A DNA stretch of 64,000 nucleotides from Lyophyllum atratum. Lineage: Eukaryota > Basidiomycota > Agaricomycetes > Agaricales > Lyophyllaceae. This document shows, in pieces, positions 11,819-24,200 of this stretch (position 1 is its first letter; the number at the start of each line of letters is the position of its first letter). The notes beneath the pieces were generated by a model, which was not told the origin of the DNA, did not search any database, and saw only the letters and a list, made by a program, of their open reading frames with translations. Where the stretch lies: contig JACGCN010000001.1 of NCBI GenBank assembly GCA_014905825.1, positions 3,658,001 through 3,722,000 of the forward strand, written 5' to 3'. The translations under genes and the position numbers were made by a program.

Positions 11819-13689
11819 TCGCCCCCCACGCAAAATATCTATACCGCGCAGGGCCCTCCGCAGCGACAAAACCACCAGACGACGCATCTCCATATCTGCC
11901 TGGACAGGTGACTGACTTGATTTATGACACGGACACATCGCATTATTGTATATATTACGCACGCATCATCACGTTCCCCCGCTCCCCGACGTAATCCCCC
12001 CCTCGTTTACTTGGACGACACTCATTGGCTTTCGCGTCAGCGACGCCATCCATTCCCCTGGTTCCGCGGCCTGTATTTTTGCAGCCGCGCCGCACATCTC
12101 TTCGGTTCGCCTGACTGCTATGAGGATCTGACCTGGGGTCACCTCACCGCTCGGCCTGCCGTAGTACATGGAGGAATCACGAAGAAGACCGACGACGATC
12201 GATGGACCCACGGTTGAAGGTTGATGCAACCCCCGGACACGACACTGACGCAAGACCGATGACAGCGCTTGAGGCGCAGAGCTCCCTCTTTTCGAGGCTG
12301 AGTGCGTACCTCGCCTGTCTCGGCCCTTTCTTGCCTCCACCCTTTTTCTTACACCGTCGCCTGTTCCGCCTGCATCCCGCTTCCCTTCCAACCCATCAAC
12401 ACGCTAGAGGCGACGACCACTTAATTGTGGTTCCGTGCCTCGCCTGTGCCGACACACTGGCATCGTCTTCCTCTTAATTTCGACTTCTCACCTACACTCT
12501 CGCGGACCCACCCTTCTCGATATGGATGTCAATTCAATAGCCATCTGGACACGAGCCGTCGACCAACGATGAGGCGATATTCGTCATCGTCACGCATCGC
12601 AATTTTTTATTGAACCATTTATTCTGTACACTGCCATCATCATCGCGCTCCCCAACATCCTCGAATCCGACAGTCAAGACCTGGTGCCTGATCAGCGCCT
12701 CTTCGCGACCACCCCACTTCCTCAAACATCACGACCCTAACCATCCCATTTCCACCCCGCTCCTATTTCTATCATCTATTCCTCCCTCTCTCTCTCCGAC
12801 GACCCCCTCGATGATCCCATATTCGAGGCTGGCCTGCAGCGCCCCGGACATTGCACGTGTCCACGAGCGCATGATGAGTGCCCAACAGACTCCGTCGGCT
12901 GAGGAAGGTGTGGATTGGTGCGGCGAGGGCGGACTTCATGACTGTTTGACTGAAAGGTCCATTAGACTACGGACAACCCTTGGTTCCCTCCTCCTCCCCC
13001 ATCCTGCAACACCGCCCCGATTACTCCATCATTACCTCACGCTCCGCCCTCGCCTCTCCGCTCACGGCATGGCTAGTCCATCGACCCTGACGCCGAGTTG
13101 TGCTGAGCATGGCCGTCCGTTTGATTTGTTTGACTGTTTTCTGCGGCCGTTTGCTCGATCGGCGACGACGATACGGAACCGTTGACAAGAAGCTCGATGC
13201 TCTCCAGTCGTTGCCGCCAGTCGGTTTCCTCTGGGACTGTTCCTCCGTACCTACTAGTCCTTATGTCTCACGTTACGATATGCCCCCCATGTCCCAACAC
13301 ATACCTTCTAACTGCTGCGATTCTGTGAAGCTCCCGTCACCGTGTTCGTGTCCTCGCGCACAGGCGACTTGGTCATCAACCTTAGCTATCATTTGACTTG
13401 CTCTTACCTACGTACCCCCATATCGTTTCAGATCGCTCATCTACAAAGTTCCGTTGTAGTACGATTTCTGTGATATCTTACGATGCAATGAAACGACCTC
13501 TCTATGACCTTGCTACCGAGAATCATTGAGTTGAGGAACCTTCTATCACTGTTATCGATGAGCTCTTCCGGAACTGGTCAGTCGTTGGAAGCTCCCACCA
13601 CAATCCAACAGCCTTCACATCTCCTCCAGTCTGCGACGCTCAAACACCTTTAGCTTCAATTTGTAACAAGTTTCAACCTTCGATTAACC
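11819..13689. other. Intergenic, pyrimidine-rich, no supported gene
   Basis: About 1.9 kb. It holds 3' sequence of bHLH 2, then long C/T-rich runs (about 12640-12800). A 191-codon open frame at 12610-13185 is low-complexity Ser/Pro translation of this tract. Nothing else is recognised. Confidence 0.45.
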
Positions 13690-14207
13690 ATGAGCGACTT
13701 GCCTGCTGCGCGTAGGCAGCTCATGATCAAGTCCGGTGTTGTAAAACGGTAATCGTGCAGACGCATCGATCTTCGTGGGCTCATCTTATATCCGGTCTCT
13801 TTATCATTAGACTTGCGAAGGAACACACGTTATACAAGAAAGAGGCTGAAGCACAGCAGAAGAAGCTTGACAAGTTCATTGCCGACGGCGCTGAAGGTTG
13901 GGATATTAACAATGGGGTGCGTTCCTATTACTCTGCAATATCGGACCTCCATAACGAACTACGTACTAGACGAGGATGATGGAGGAAGCAAACAGAATGA
14001 TCGTAGACGCTGCCAATCGCCTGGGGAAGGCTGCGGGTGAACTGAAGGACCTCATCGTACGTCATGCCCCCTGTTCACTAACACCCGTTTGACCTCAACA
14101 CCGTTCCTACATCGCCGGAACAGGCTTCAGGGAAAAAGGATCCAGCACTCGCTGAAGACGCGGAATTGCTCAAGGCAGAAACGATCCTGGGAGAGGCGGG
14201 AGCTTAG
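13690..14207 (+). CDS. TBCA: Tubulin-specific chaperone A (tubulin-binding cofactor A)
   Basis: Exons 13690-13748, 13811-13916, 13970-14056 and 14124-14207 give 111 aa, the normal size for the family. The sequence has the family hallmarks: RRQLMIKSGVVKRLAKEHTL at residues 8-27, then YKKEAEAQQKKLDKF, TRMMEEANRMIVDAANRLGK and GELKDLI, all predicted helical. In known family members it captures beta-tubulin released by prefoldin/CCT and hands it to cofactors for alpha/beta dimer assembly in the cytosol. All four exons agree in phase without any correction. It is convergent with MED11, leaving only 44 bases between the stop codons. Confidence 0.93.
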
Positions 14208-14251
14208 GCATGCTGTAATTCAGAGCACCAGAGATGAACATAATCAGAAAC

Positions 14252-14957
14252 TTACAGTATTCCCCTCGACGTTATATCCCACTGTACATCCGTCGCTTTA
14301 TTCTTCCATAGAATTCGAAGGTTCGGGGACTTGGCTAGCGGAGTCTTGGGAAGCTTGAGGCGTGAAAGGGCAGCTAAAATGCCCTGCCATGCATCGCGTT
14401 CGATTCTCTCTTCTTGGAGGCCGCGACTCTTCTTTCCATCGTCGCCGTCCAATTGAGGGAGGCCGACTCCCAATGAGGGAGGTATGAATCCGGGCGGAGG
14501 AGCGTTAATGGCGGAAGGAGCTATTCGAGCATGCCTGATATGCGCGAGAGATGAACGTATCGCCCCTTGGATAGTCTAGATAGGTCGATAGATGAGGCAG
14601 AGTAGAACGGCTGTGTACATCGTTGGAGCTTACATCAAGGCGCTCGAAGTACTCGCTCACTTCGAGCACGAATTGCTCTGACCGTTCTTCGCCCTGAGGT
14701 AAATTATCCTCTGGGCCGTCCGTTTGAGGCAATGTAAGAAGCGATATAGACGAGGCGGCTAAGGACAGCAAACGGGTGATGTCCTAAACTTGGTCGTATG
14801 TGAGCAAGCTAACTGTGCTATGTACCTCGGTAGCTAACAAAAATCGCACTTTTTCAACTTCGCCCAACGCGTAGATCTGTCGAGCTGTTCTACTTGTTGT
14901 CCATATGGGGTCGATGTCGGGAGGTGCGTCCGAGTCTTGGTCCAGTATAGATGTCAT
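14252..14957 (-). CDS. MED11: Probable Mediator complex subunit 11
   Basis: Exons 14957-14850, 14783-14634 and 14575-14252 give 193 aa. The helical core reads TARQIYALGEVEK, DITRLLSLAASSISLLTLPQ, FVLEVSEYFERLDTIQGAIR, SSLAHIRHARIAPSAI. That matches the Med11 layout: short N-terminal tail, two helices and a linker. A C-terminal basidiomycete-type extension contains APPPGFIPPSLGVGLPQ. Med11 sits in the Mediator head module with Med17 and Med22 and links activators to RNA polymerase II. For intron 1, I chose the donor after GEVEK (66-base intron) rather than one 24 bases later, because it joins EVEK to DITR as expected. Identification rests on remembered motifs, so it is moderate. Confidence 0.65.
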
Positions 14958-15142
14958 GTTTGACGTTGAAGAGCAAGATCAGAGCGTGGAAACTCATGAC
15001 ATCGATGATATCGAATACATCCAGATGTATTTACTTCAGTCCTATGTTATACATCGTATGCTTCTGGTATGCTATTCACTGCACTAAACGTCCTACGAGC
15101 TTTATTCTTTGCGATCTGCCTAGTTCGGTCGTCAGGAAGGAT

Positions 15143-18100
15143 TTAGTCGCTGTTCCGCTTGCGGTGACGACGACGTTTCTTGTCATCATCATCATCGTCG
15201 GAGTCATTGACCCTAAGCCTCTCAGCGCCGAAGGTCTCGTCGTTGCCACCGCGTCCATACGCACGCTCCCTGTCATGATCGTCGCCTCCACGGTTGTAAG
15301 CCAGACCCTCCGTAAGCCTGTTCCTTGGACCTTCCTCCGCCATATCCAGAAGAGCCGTATTCACCTCCGCCGGAACTCTGGTATGCGTTGGAAGGCTGCG
15401 AGTAGCTCGGTGCGTAACCGCCACCCTCGTGACGAGAATGCTCTTCACGAGACCGGCGTTTTTTGTTGTCGTCGGAATCGTCGTCGTCGTCGCGACGACG
15501 GTCGTGTTCATGACGCTTCGACCCGTACCCCTCCTGCTGCGTTTCGCCGTACCCACGACGACCTTCGCTGGAGCCGTAAGTGTCACGCTGGGGCTGGGAA
15601 TAGGACGTATTATCTTGTCCGTAGCCCTGCGTGCGGCCGGATGAGTGTTCATTGTCGGAACGTCTGGAGCCGTATGTCTCCTCCCTCTGAGATTCTCCGT
15701 AAGTGGTGCGAGCTTGGTTGCCACCATAGGTATTTCCACTCTCCGTTTGACCATAGCGTGATTCGCCACGGTTATCACGAGAGTGCTCATCATCGTGACG
15801 CCTCGAACCATGCTCTGTCTCCCCTTGGCCGTAGCGCTGAGGCTCTGACTGACCGTAGGTGTTGCTAGACGAGTACTCGTTCCTAGAAGGCTTGGAGCCA
15901 TATCCGCCTTCTTCTTGATTGGTACGACCAGAGCCATACGTGTTGGTAGAACCGTATTGATTGCCTGAGCCATACTGATTCTCCGAAGTGCGTTGATTGC
16001 CAGCGCCATACGGATCGCCAGCGCCGTATTGGTTGCTCGAGCGGGAGTTGTCTTCTTGCCCATATCGATTGGACGAATCGGTGCGGCCACCTTTATGGAT
16101 GACGTCAATCTCAAGACTAACATCTTAAGATGTTATACATACCGCCATATGAACCTTGGCCATGCTGGCTCTGTTGGGTTTGTTGGCTCTGGTAACCGCC
16201 ACCACCGCCAACAGCAGGCCTGTATGTCGAACCTCCGTGGCTGTGGCCTCCGTGGCTGTGACCTCCATAGCCGACCTCATCGTGCGACTCGTTTTCGGAG
16301 CCAGGACGTTTGTTCTGTCCATTACGAACGCTATCCTAGATATCCAAATCTGAGCACGGTGTATGACCTCAGTGAGGAATATGTTTAGACCTTGGTCAAA
16401 CGCTGGATGATTTCTTGCGCGCCTTGATGGCCCAAGCCACCAATCCATTGGTTCATATGGTCGAACATTTGACGTTGAATGTTGGATCTACCATCAGCGT
16501 AGTATGGGTGGTGGAAAGCTTCGAGGATCTAGAACGCAGGTCAATGTAATTCAAATGTCTGAATGACGATTATGGCACACCTGGTTAATCACTTGATCCG
16601 CGTCACTATCATCGGCCCATGCCTACGCGAAGGGCAGTGAGACGAGGTCACCAGCAAATTATCGATGCTTACCTGTACAATAAGATTGACGCTGTTCTGA
16701 ACGACGATCTGCGCAATTTTACCGGCAGGCTCGTTCAAGATGAGATCGAAGTGGTCCTAGAGCACTGAAGTGAGTCTCATGATCGACTCCAACAGACAAG
16801 CCGACAAACCTTGGAAAGCATACTGTGCGAGGGGTCGGATGCGTTGGAATTGTTGAATACCTTTGGACGATTCAATGTCAGATGGATGAAGGCCGTGCAT
16901 ACCAGTTTTTGCACACCTCGTATTGGTCTTCAGAATCAATCACGGCTTTGCTTCCTTCACCGAGAACACCAGTTGCTTGTTGTAGAATAGGCTAAAGGAT
17001 TTTAATCAGATTCAATGCCACGCATTTCTTACGGTAAACATACCACGACATAGGGAGAGATGACGGTGTAGACATCTGGTAGCAGTGTTCAGCAAAGGAC
17101 CACGACACAAAGCTTAGGACTTACAAGCGTTGAGCGCATTTGTGAGCTCATCGAGAAGTTCAGTCAACCCGGGGACCATCTCGATCTTTGCGACAACATC
17201 CCTATAAACTTGATCGCGCCATTTAAGCAAGTCCAACAATTGTTGTTGTACCTCGGGTGGCGCAACATCGTCTGGGTTGAACTCGTAGGCCTTGGCCTGA
17301 GCGGACATTTCTTCACCCTGATTGACTTTGTCGTCACCTCCGCCGATGGGTAGTTGACTGAGGATATTTTTCAAATTCGCGATGTTGCCTTGGTTGTCAT
17401 CTCCAGAAGCCTGGAGCAGAACGGATGAGCTGAAATTTCACAAATAATATTGGCAACATACTGCGCTCATTTTCTGTGAAAGATCGGTTACGCTTGCCTG
17501 ACTCAGTTTACTGGGAAGGTAGCACAATTTCTTAGAAGCCAAAGAATGTGTCACAATAATAAGGCTCACTCTGTTGCTTCTCCCATAAGCGAGAAGATGA
17601 AATCGGCACCTAAGAACAAATGATGGCTTGACTTTCAGGAAGGCGAGAAGGACATTGATACTTACCGCCAAAAGTGCCGGTAACGAGGGGTGGCGCTGGG
17701 CCATTGGGGGTATCGACCAAGACTGGTAGAAGCAGCGCATCAAGCAAAGCTCATCATAAAAAGCGACCATTCGTACCATCGTCTCCGACGTGACAGAACA
17801 CTTCCTGGTGCCCAAGTTTCCTGAGGGCAACTTCGCACCAGTTGCTATGCGCCAGCAAATCTTCCATGGTATGGAGACCAGTTCCGAGGAGACGGTAGGC
17901 CTCCCAGAGCTCGGCACCTTCTTGCCCACCGGCACGACGTCCATGCTCGATACAAGCGCGGAGGGTGCGCCTGATGAAGGCGGTAGATGTGTCCCATCCT
18001 TGATTCTCTGTGGCCATATAATTCTGTACATATTTTAGTGACTATGTATATTATATTGTACAGGGAAAATTACCTTCATGCCCGTACGCTCATCGATTTC

Positions 18101-18975
18101 GAGTTCGCGATCGTCGACGGGCGGGCGAAGCTTGGGGTGGAATTCGCGAGCGTCACCTTCCTTGGCAGCATAACCTCTGCGTCCACTTTAAGAAAGCCTG
18201 AGTGATATAAAAGGTTTAACTACTTACTTGGGGTTATCAATATGTTCCTGTGATTCCACGTCGATAAGTTTATGCCCATAGTCAGGTTTGACGAACCACT
18301 TACGACAGGAAGATAAACCCCAAGGCGATCAGCCGTAACCTGGTATTCTTCGGTGGCAAAGCCAAAAGTCTGGGAAAAAACTAGTAAGTTTTTGTTCAGG
18401 AGAAATAGAAGCAAGGAAGTCGTACCATGAACCCTAAAACGGAAACGACTAGGACGAGTGTATCGGCAGTCAATTTGCTGAGACCAGCAATATCCATAGC
18501 CTTTCATAGTGTCAATGTGTATTTTATATAGTGGCATCCGCGCATACCTGAGAGTAATCCCTCAGCCAATTTCCCTGGATATTGACATCATTTTGGCGAT
18601 CAGCTTGGATGAACTAGTGAAATAACTCACAAAGTAAACTTTCTTGATATCACTCTTGGTAAATCTGGCACCGCCAGTAGCTTGCTTAAGCATGGAGGAT
18701 GCAAAGCCGAGAAGTCCACCACCAGCGGCGACTCCTCCGGCGTTCTTGACCAGAGTTTCCAGGATGCTCTCGATGTCACCGTGTCTGAAGGCCTTGTCTG
18801 AAAGAAGATTGTAAGAAAAAGAGAGTTTTAGCTCGAGAGAAAGACGTCACCAACCATTGAGGTATGCAAAGTCGGGTATGTCGCCAGCACCGAAGGCGTA
18901 GGTCTCAACCGGGAGAAGTACTACGATAACGGTGAGTAGCAGAAGAGTTGTGCTTAAATTCGGCGTGAATGCCAT
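15143..18975 (-). CDS. het-c: HET-C domain protein, secreted or membrane-associated
   Basis: Twenty exons were joined, from 18975 to 15143 (first 18975-18855, last 16090 down). A signal peptide is clear: residues 1-24 with core TTLLLLTVIVVLL, cleaved near ETYA. The Het-C domain follows (about 25-560), with GAGDIPDFAYLND, GNWLRDYSQAMDIAGL, ATEEYQVTADRLGVYLPVEH, GLHTMEDLLAHSNWCEVAL and YVYTVISPYVVPIL. After it come HSHGG repeats and about 300 residues rich in Tyr, Gly, Ser and Arg (NQYGSG, NTYGSG units). In Neurospora and Podospora, het-c loci affect vegetative incompatibility, but most fungi carry one Het-C copy that need not do so. In the last exon one frame stops at 15273 (896 aa); the adjacent frame continues with YNRGGDDHDRERAYGRGG and an Asp/Lys/Arg tail to 15143 (about 939 aa). 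I take this as a one-base error. Confidence 0.9.
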
Positions 18976-19143
18976 TCTGTTGTAGGTAAAAGTTGACTGA
19001 ACGTTGGTTGTCGGGGTATTTAGAGCGACGTGGAAGCTGGGAGTTAGAGTTATCGATGGGGGCTGATTCCTTCATCCCAGATTGGAGCACAACAGACGTC
19101 ATGGTGATACAATCTTATCACAGTACATCTAATCTAATCTAAC

Positions 19144-21020
19144 TCACAGTTTCTTCAGCCTCCTCTCCTTGTTTCCAACTGTGCGCTTTTGTGACTTGAG
19201 CTCAGCCCCAAACTGCTCCTTCACCGCTTTCTTTTCCACGCGTCGCATCTGTCTATCCGCCTTCACTGCGTCCTTGCGTGCTTTTTGTCCTCTTTTGACT
19301 CATCTCGAGGGCGCGTAATAGTTTGACGGGCTGGCGAAACGAATAAGATGCGTTGCAAGGAAATGATTTTACCGACGTACCTGGGGTATCCGTGTCGGAG
19401 CCAGAATCATCGTCCGACTCTTCATAGGCAACTCGGCCTCGACCAGATTTTACCTTCGGCTGTGTTTTCTGGAGAGGGTCAACGACTGTCGGCAAGCCGG
19501 TTTTAGGGTCCAGATGAATTTTTGGAACAGGCTTAGGATCACGAGCACGTATGAGTCGGGGGTGGTTCTCCAGATTCGAGTATGTGGCTATCAGGGACGT
19601 TCAGCCTTGAGTTAGATGGCCTAGACAACACACTCACTCAAAACGGTTTCACAATCCCACCGATCCTTCTTGTCGTCTAGATCCAATGGCATCATTATAT
19701 CTTCGTCGTTAACGTCGTCGTCTTCTGCACTGCCAAGCCATACTCTGTCGTCTTGGCCCAGAGCACGTCGTATAGTATCTAGTTTTTCCACACCCGATTC
19801 GCCGGCGAGCTTGAGCTTCATCTTCCGTCCCAGAATTTCGTAGTCGTTCAGGAATTCATCCATCATCGATTCAAAATCTGCGCGGGAGGTAATGAGTTCT
19901 GGTGCATCCTCGTCCGAGTCGTTTTCCTCCTCAGAGAGAGGGGTATCTTCATCGTCTTCGTTGTATTGTTTGACGATCATCTGATAGATCCAGGTGAGAA
20001 ACGTATTGAAATTTGGTAGGGATCGTTACTTACCTGGTCAAACCGCTCATCCAGAGTTTGGAGAGCTTCGTTGCGGTACATAGAAGAACTGCTCATGGAG
20101 TAGCCTGAAGCGTCGCTCGTGCCTTTTCTTCGTTTCTTGCCTCCAATGACAGACATTGCAGGCAGCGTTCCTATGGTATCGCCTCCCTCGGAACCATCAT
20201 ATCCATCGTCGCTCTGAGCCTGCTTGATCTTCTGAGCCCGTTTGAATTGAGCGAACCGTTCCTCCCATCCACCTTCCTCATCCTCCCCATCTTCTCTTTC
20301 TACACCTCCTTCATGAGCTTCCAAATCCTCAAGACCATTCTCATCGAAATCAAATTCGAGGTTCTCATCACTGTCACGCTCGCCATCTCCCACCAGCTCG
20401 CCGAAAAAGTCATCCTCCAGGTCATCATTCACGAATGCATCGTCCTCCAATGCCTCCAAGGCTTGCCGAAGGTGGGGGTCCATGTCAGGCTGGAATCCTG
20501 AAATACTTGCTGGAACGGCCTGCTGCGATTCATAGGTCCTTGGAAGTTCTGCTTTCGAGGCTAAGACATCTGGAGGAAGGTCACGCAATTCGATGCCTTG
20601 AGTTTTTCTGGCTGGCGCTTTTGACGACTTCGAGGTGGACGGTGCCTCGATGAGGACACTTTCCACACCATCTTCCTGTACGCCGACGGCACGAAGGTGC
20701 TGCATGTAGTTGTATTCGGTATCATCGTAGTAGACACCATATACAGACGCTTCGCCGACGTTGGCAAGCTTGTCGTTCGCTACTTCCGTAGAGGGCAGGA
20801 CGGACTCAAGATCTGCACGATTTTTCCCCTTGACTCGAGATCAGATCAAATTTGTGGAGAGATCGGGCAGACACCGTACCTTTTTGGCGTTCTCGCGCTC
20901 GACGGGCTTGAGAACATGTTTGCTCGCATCAGGATCATGAATGAGGGGATCGCGTTGGGAGCGATGTACGAGCTGGAAATGCTTTGCGCCTGGTTGGCGA
21001 AATATTGATTTTGGTGGCAT
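19144..21020 (-). CDS. LTV1: LTV1, small ribosomal subunit biogenesis factor
   Basis: Exons 21020-20880, 20828-20034, 19980-19638, 19587-19381 and 19330-19144; about 557 aa after correction. It starts MPPKSIFRQPGAKHFQLVHR and carries the LTV1 signatures SQRDPLIHDPDA, ASVYGVYYDDTEYNYMQHLR, acidic blocks, FESMMDEFLNDYEILGRKMK and TYSNLENHPRLI, and the basic tail KARKDAVKADRQ. LTV1 helps assemble and export pre-40S particles. In the last exon the frame RPRDESKEDKK, confirmed by splice phase, runs into a stop at 19263. One extra A in the run of five As (19281-19285 on the plus strand as T) joins it to ARKDAVKAD in the expected order, so a one-base deletion is likely. It is divergent from TAF2, with 180 bases between the starts. 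Confidence 0.93.
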
Positions 21021-21200
21021 GGTGAAAGGAGGAGAGGGTGTGCTTACCTAAGCGTGTCTTGCGCGGTTGAGCACCGTCAGTCATCATCACCTCCCCCTCC
21101 AACTCTTTTCAGCACAAATACCCCTTCTGCCTCCCGTTCTCCACCTTCGTCACGGCTGGGACGTATCTTACCACCCATCTTCGCCCAGAACACAGCTCGA
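21021..21200. promoter_or_regulatory. Bidirectional promoter of LTV1 and TAF2
   Basis: These 180 bases separate the LTV1 ATG (minus) from the proposed TAF2 ATG (plus). It is C/T-rich on the plus strand. No specific element is assigned. Confidence 0.4.
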
Positions 21201-24200
21201 ATGGACGCACGAATCAATCTCCAACGCGAACACGTTCGCCGTGGTTTCTCTATATACGTCGCCTTCACTCACATTCACGTTCGACTCGCCTACTGACACC
21301 TCTTTTCTTCTCTACTAGTCACCAAAAAGTCGTTTTGGAAATCGATTTCTCGGGGAATCTCTGGGTATGTCTCGTTATGGTTCCGTCTGCACCACATCTC
21401 ATGTTGCAACCAGGGTTACACGGAGATCACAATTGTACCAACAAGCAAGGAGCTCAGGACCGTCTATCTCAATTCAAGGCAATGCAGTATGTTGTGTCCA
21501 TCTGTCTCCAGACCTGAACTCACGACAATGGCACCAGCCATCCACACCGTCACAGTTGCTGGTCACCAAGCTGACTTCACGCATTCCGACCCCCTCACCA
21601 ATATCACCATGGGTCTCCCGAACGAAGCGCAGGACTGCCATCGACATCCGGAGCTCAAACGCAAACTCTACGCAGCGCTTCAGGAAGGAGATGAGGGCGA
21701 ACTTGCAATTGCTATTCCCAGGGAGGTGCCGCTGAAGCAGTCTGGTCATTTGCCGACGGGAGCCGTGTTCAGTGAGGGTGAGTCAAGTGTCTTGCTGAAA
21801 CGCCACCTCACACTCAGTTTCGGCATCATATCATTAGCCGCCACTCCGGAGCCCCAAACGCCTGGGTTCACTCAGTCTCAAACCATCCCAGAATTCTCCC
21901 CTATCACGATCAACATCGCCTACAGCCTTCGAAACCCGGTGGACGGCTTCGAATTCGTGCTCCCGACTGACTCCTATCCATATGTGAGTAAGGTCACCTT
22001 TGTGGAGCACTGATGACTGACACACCCAAAGCGCGTCCCTCACGCTTACACATCTCCCTCGTCGCCAGATGCGGCAAGATGCTGGGTGCCATGTGTAGAC
22101 AATATGTGGGAGAAGTGTACCTGGGAATTTGAGTTCGTTGTCCCGCGGTATCTGGAGGAGCAAGAGGTCGACCAAGATGAGGAAGAGCAAAGTGACGCGA
22201 CTCCAACTCTCGTTATTTGCAGCGGGGACTTGGTTGAGCAGGTGTGTTCATTTTCATATCCTCACTGAGTGATATCTCATACGTCGAAGGTTGCGCATCC
22301 TTACAACTCCAACAAAACCATCTTCCTTTTCTCCCAATCTGTCCTTACCTCTGTACAACACATCGCCTTCGCAGCTGGTCCCTTCCATCTTCACACTATA
22401 CCCGCAGACGGCACCGCAGATGACGTCTCAGGCGCCGTGCAGCCCTTGATGCACGCGTTCTGCTTACCAGGCCACGAGAACCTCCTTCCGATCACTACAG
22501 GAGTCCTTCGTCAAGCGATGACATTTTACTCTACAGAGTTTGGGTCATATCCCTTTGGCTCGTATAAAGTGGTTTTCGTCGAGGAGCTTCCGACCCAACG
22601 CTTCGATAGCTCCACCTTCTCTATCCTTACCACCGATTTGTTGCACGGGGACGATGCCATCGAACAAGCTCTCGAAACGCGGCAGGTCCTTGCCCACGCA
22701 CTCGCATGTCAATGGGCTGGTATCAATATCCTACCCAAGAACTGGTCTGATACGTGGCTTGTCAACGGCCTGTCACTTTATATTACCGGCTTGTTCTTGC
22801 GCAAGCTACTTGGGAACAACGAATACCGATTCAGACTGAAGAAGGACATGCAGCGCGTGCTAGAATGGGACATTGGTAGTATGCCTCCTATCTGCCAACC
22901 TCAAGTTCTCGAGCCGCCAGATTCGGCCACGTTGCCATTTATCAATCTTAAGGCGCCCCTGGTGCTGCACATACTCGATCGGAGGACTCGGGAAATCGGG
23001 AACGTCCCTGGGCCTTAGTCGTGTCTTGCCCAAGCTGTTCTTGTCAGCGATCAGTGGAGAGATGCAGAACAATGCACTTTCAACGCACGCGTTTCTCAGG
23101 ATCTGTAGGAAGGTCAGCGGGGTGGATCCCCGCAGTTTTGCAGAGCAATGGATATACGGGAGCGGATGTCCATCTTTCGGGTTTTCGGCGACATTCAATC
23201 GGAAGAAAATGGCGGTGGAGATCACTATGCGACAAGGACGCTCCTGCGTACAAGGCCATGGAGACTAGCGAGGTATCAAAGGTGTTAATGAAGCCAGTTC
23301 CTTTCTTCGAGGTGTGTCTCATTGGTAGTCCTGCAAAAGTATGAAGTTTGACTTTGGGTAGGGCCAAATGACGATACGGATACACGAAGCGGATGGGACT
23401 CCTTACGAACACGTCCTGGATATAAGATCCGCCTTCAAACGCTACGAAGTCCCCGTTCAACACCAAGTACAAGCGAGTCCGACGAAATACCAAACGCTAT
23501 CTGGCTCGGCAGGCTGCAGCTCAAGCTGCTGCTGACGGTGACACGGAAGCCGCGGAGGCGATGGGGATGGTAGACATGGGTTTCGGATTGGAGGTATGGG
23601 AGAAGGAATCGGAGCGGGAGAACTGGAAAGTCGCCGATTGGACGGAGGAGGATGAGGGGACTATGAGTGGCGCGACGTATGAATGGATTCGGATGGACGC
23701 GGATTTTGAATGGATCGCCAACATCAAATTCGACCAACCAGATTTCATGTGGGTGTCACAGCTTCAAAGGGACAGAGATGTTGTCGCGCAAGTAGAGGTG
23801 AGTAAGGCTGTATCAAACAGTGTTCCTCGTGTCCTGATTCCTATCATCTGCAGGCTATCAACGCATTAGCAGAAAAACCAACTGCCATTGTGTCAAGCAC
23901 CTTTGCGAAGACTGTGCTAGTATCTAACTATTATTTCCGTATTCGCTCTGAAGCTGCTCTGGCCCTCGTCAACGTACTGTGTTTGACGTTTGGATTTCAT
24001 TAGTCGTGTTACTCACAATGATACAGTGCGCAATCCGCAAGCTTGACTTCTTGGGTTTATTTCATTTATTTAAACTCTTCCTACGCTATTGCTATGAACC
24101 AGAAGACACCAATCAGGACCTCTTCGCCCATACTTATGTACCCAAACCGAACGAATTTTCCGACTTCGCTGAGTATTTTGTGCGCAAAGTACGTGACTCT

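Noticed and set aside
12610..13185. 191-codon open frame
   Set aside because: Low-complexity Ser/Pro translation of a C/T-rich tract with no recognisable motif or splice structure.
14826..14957. Longer first exon for MED11 ending LLATE
   Set aside because: It needs a 42-base intron and inserts VRFLLATE between EVEK and DITR, which the earlier donor joins cleanly.
15300..15410. A 34-base intron that would join the two HET-C frames
   Set aside because: Every other intron here is at least 47 bases; 34 is too short to trust, so a base error is preferred.
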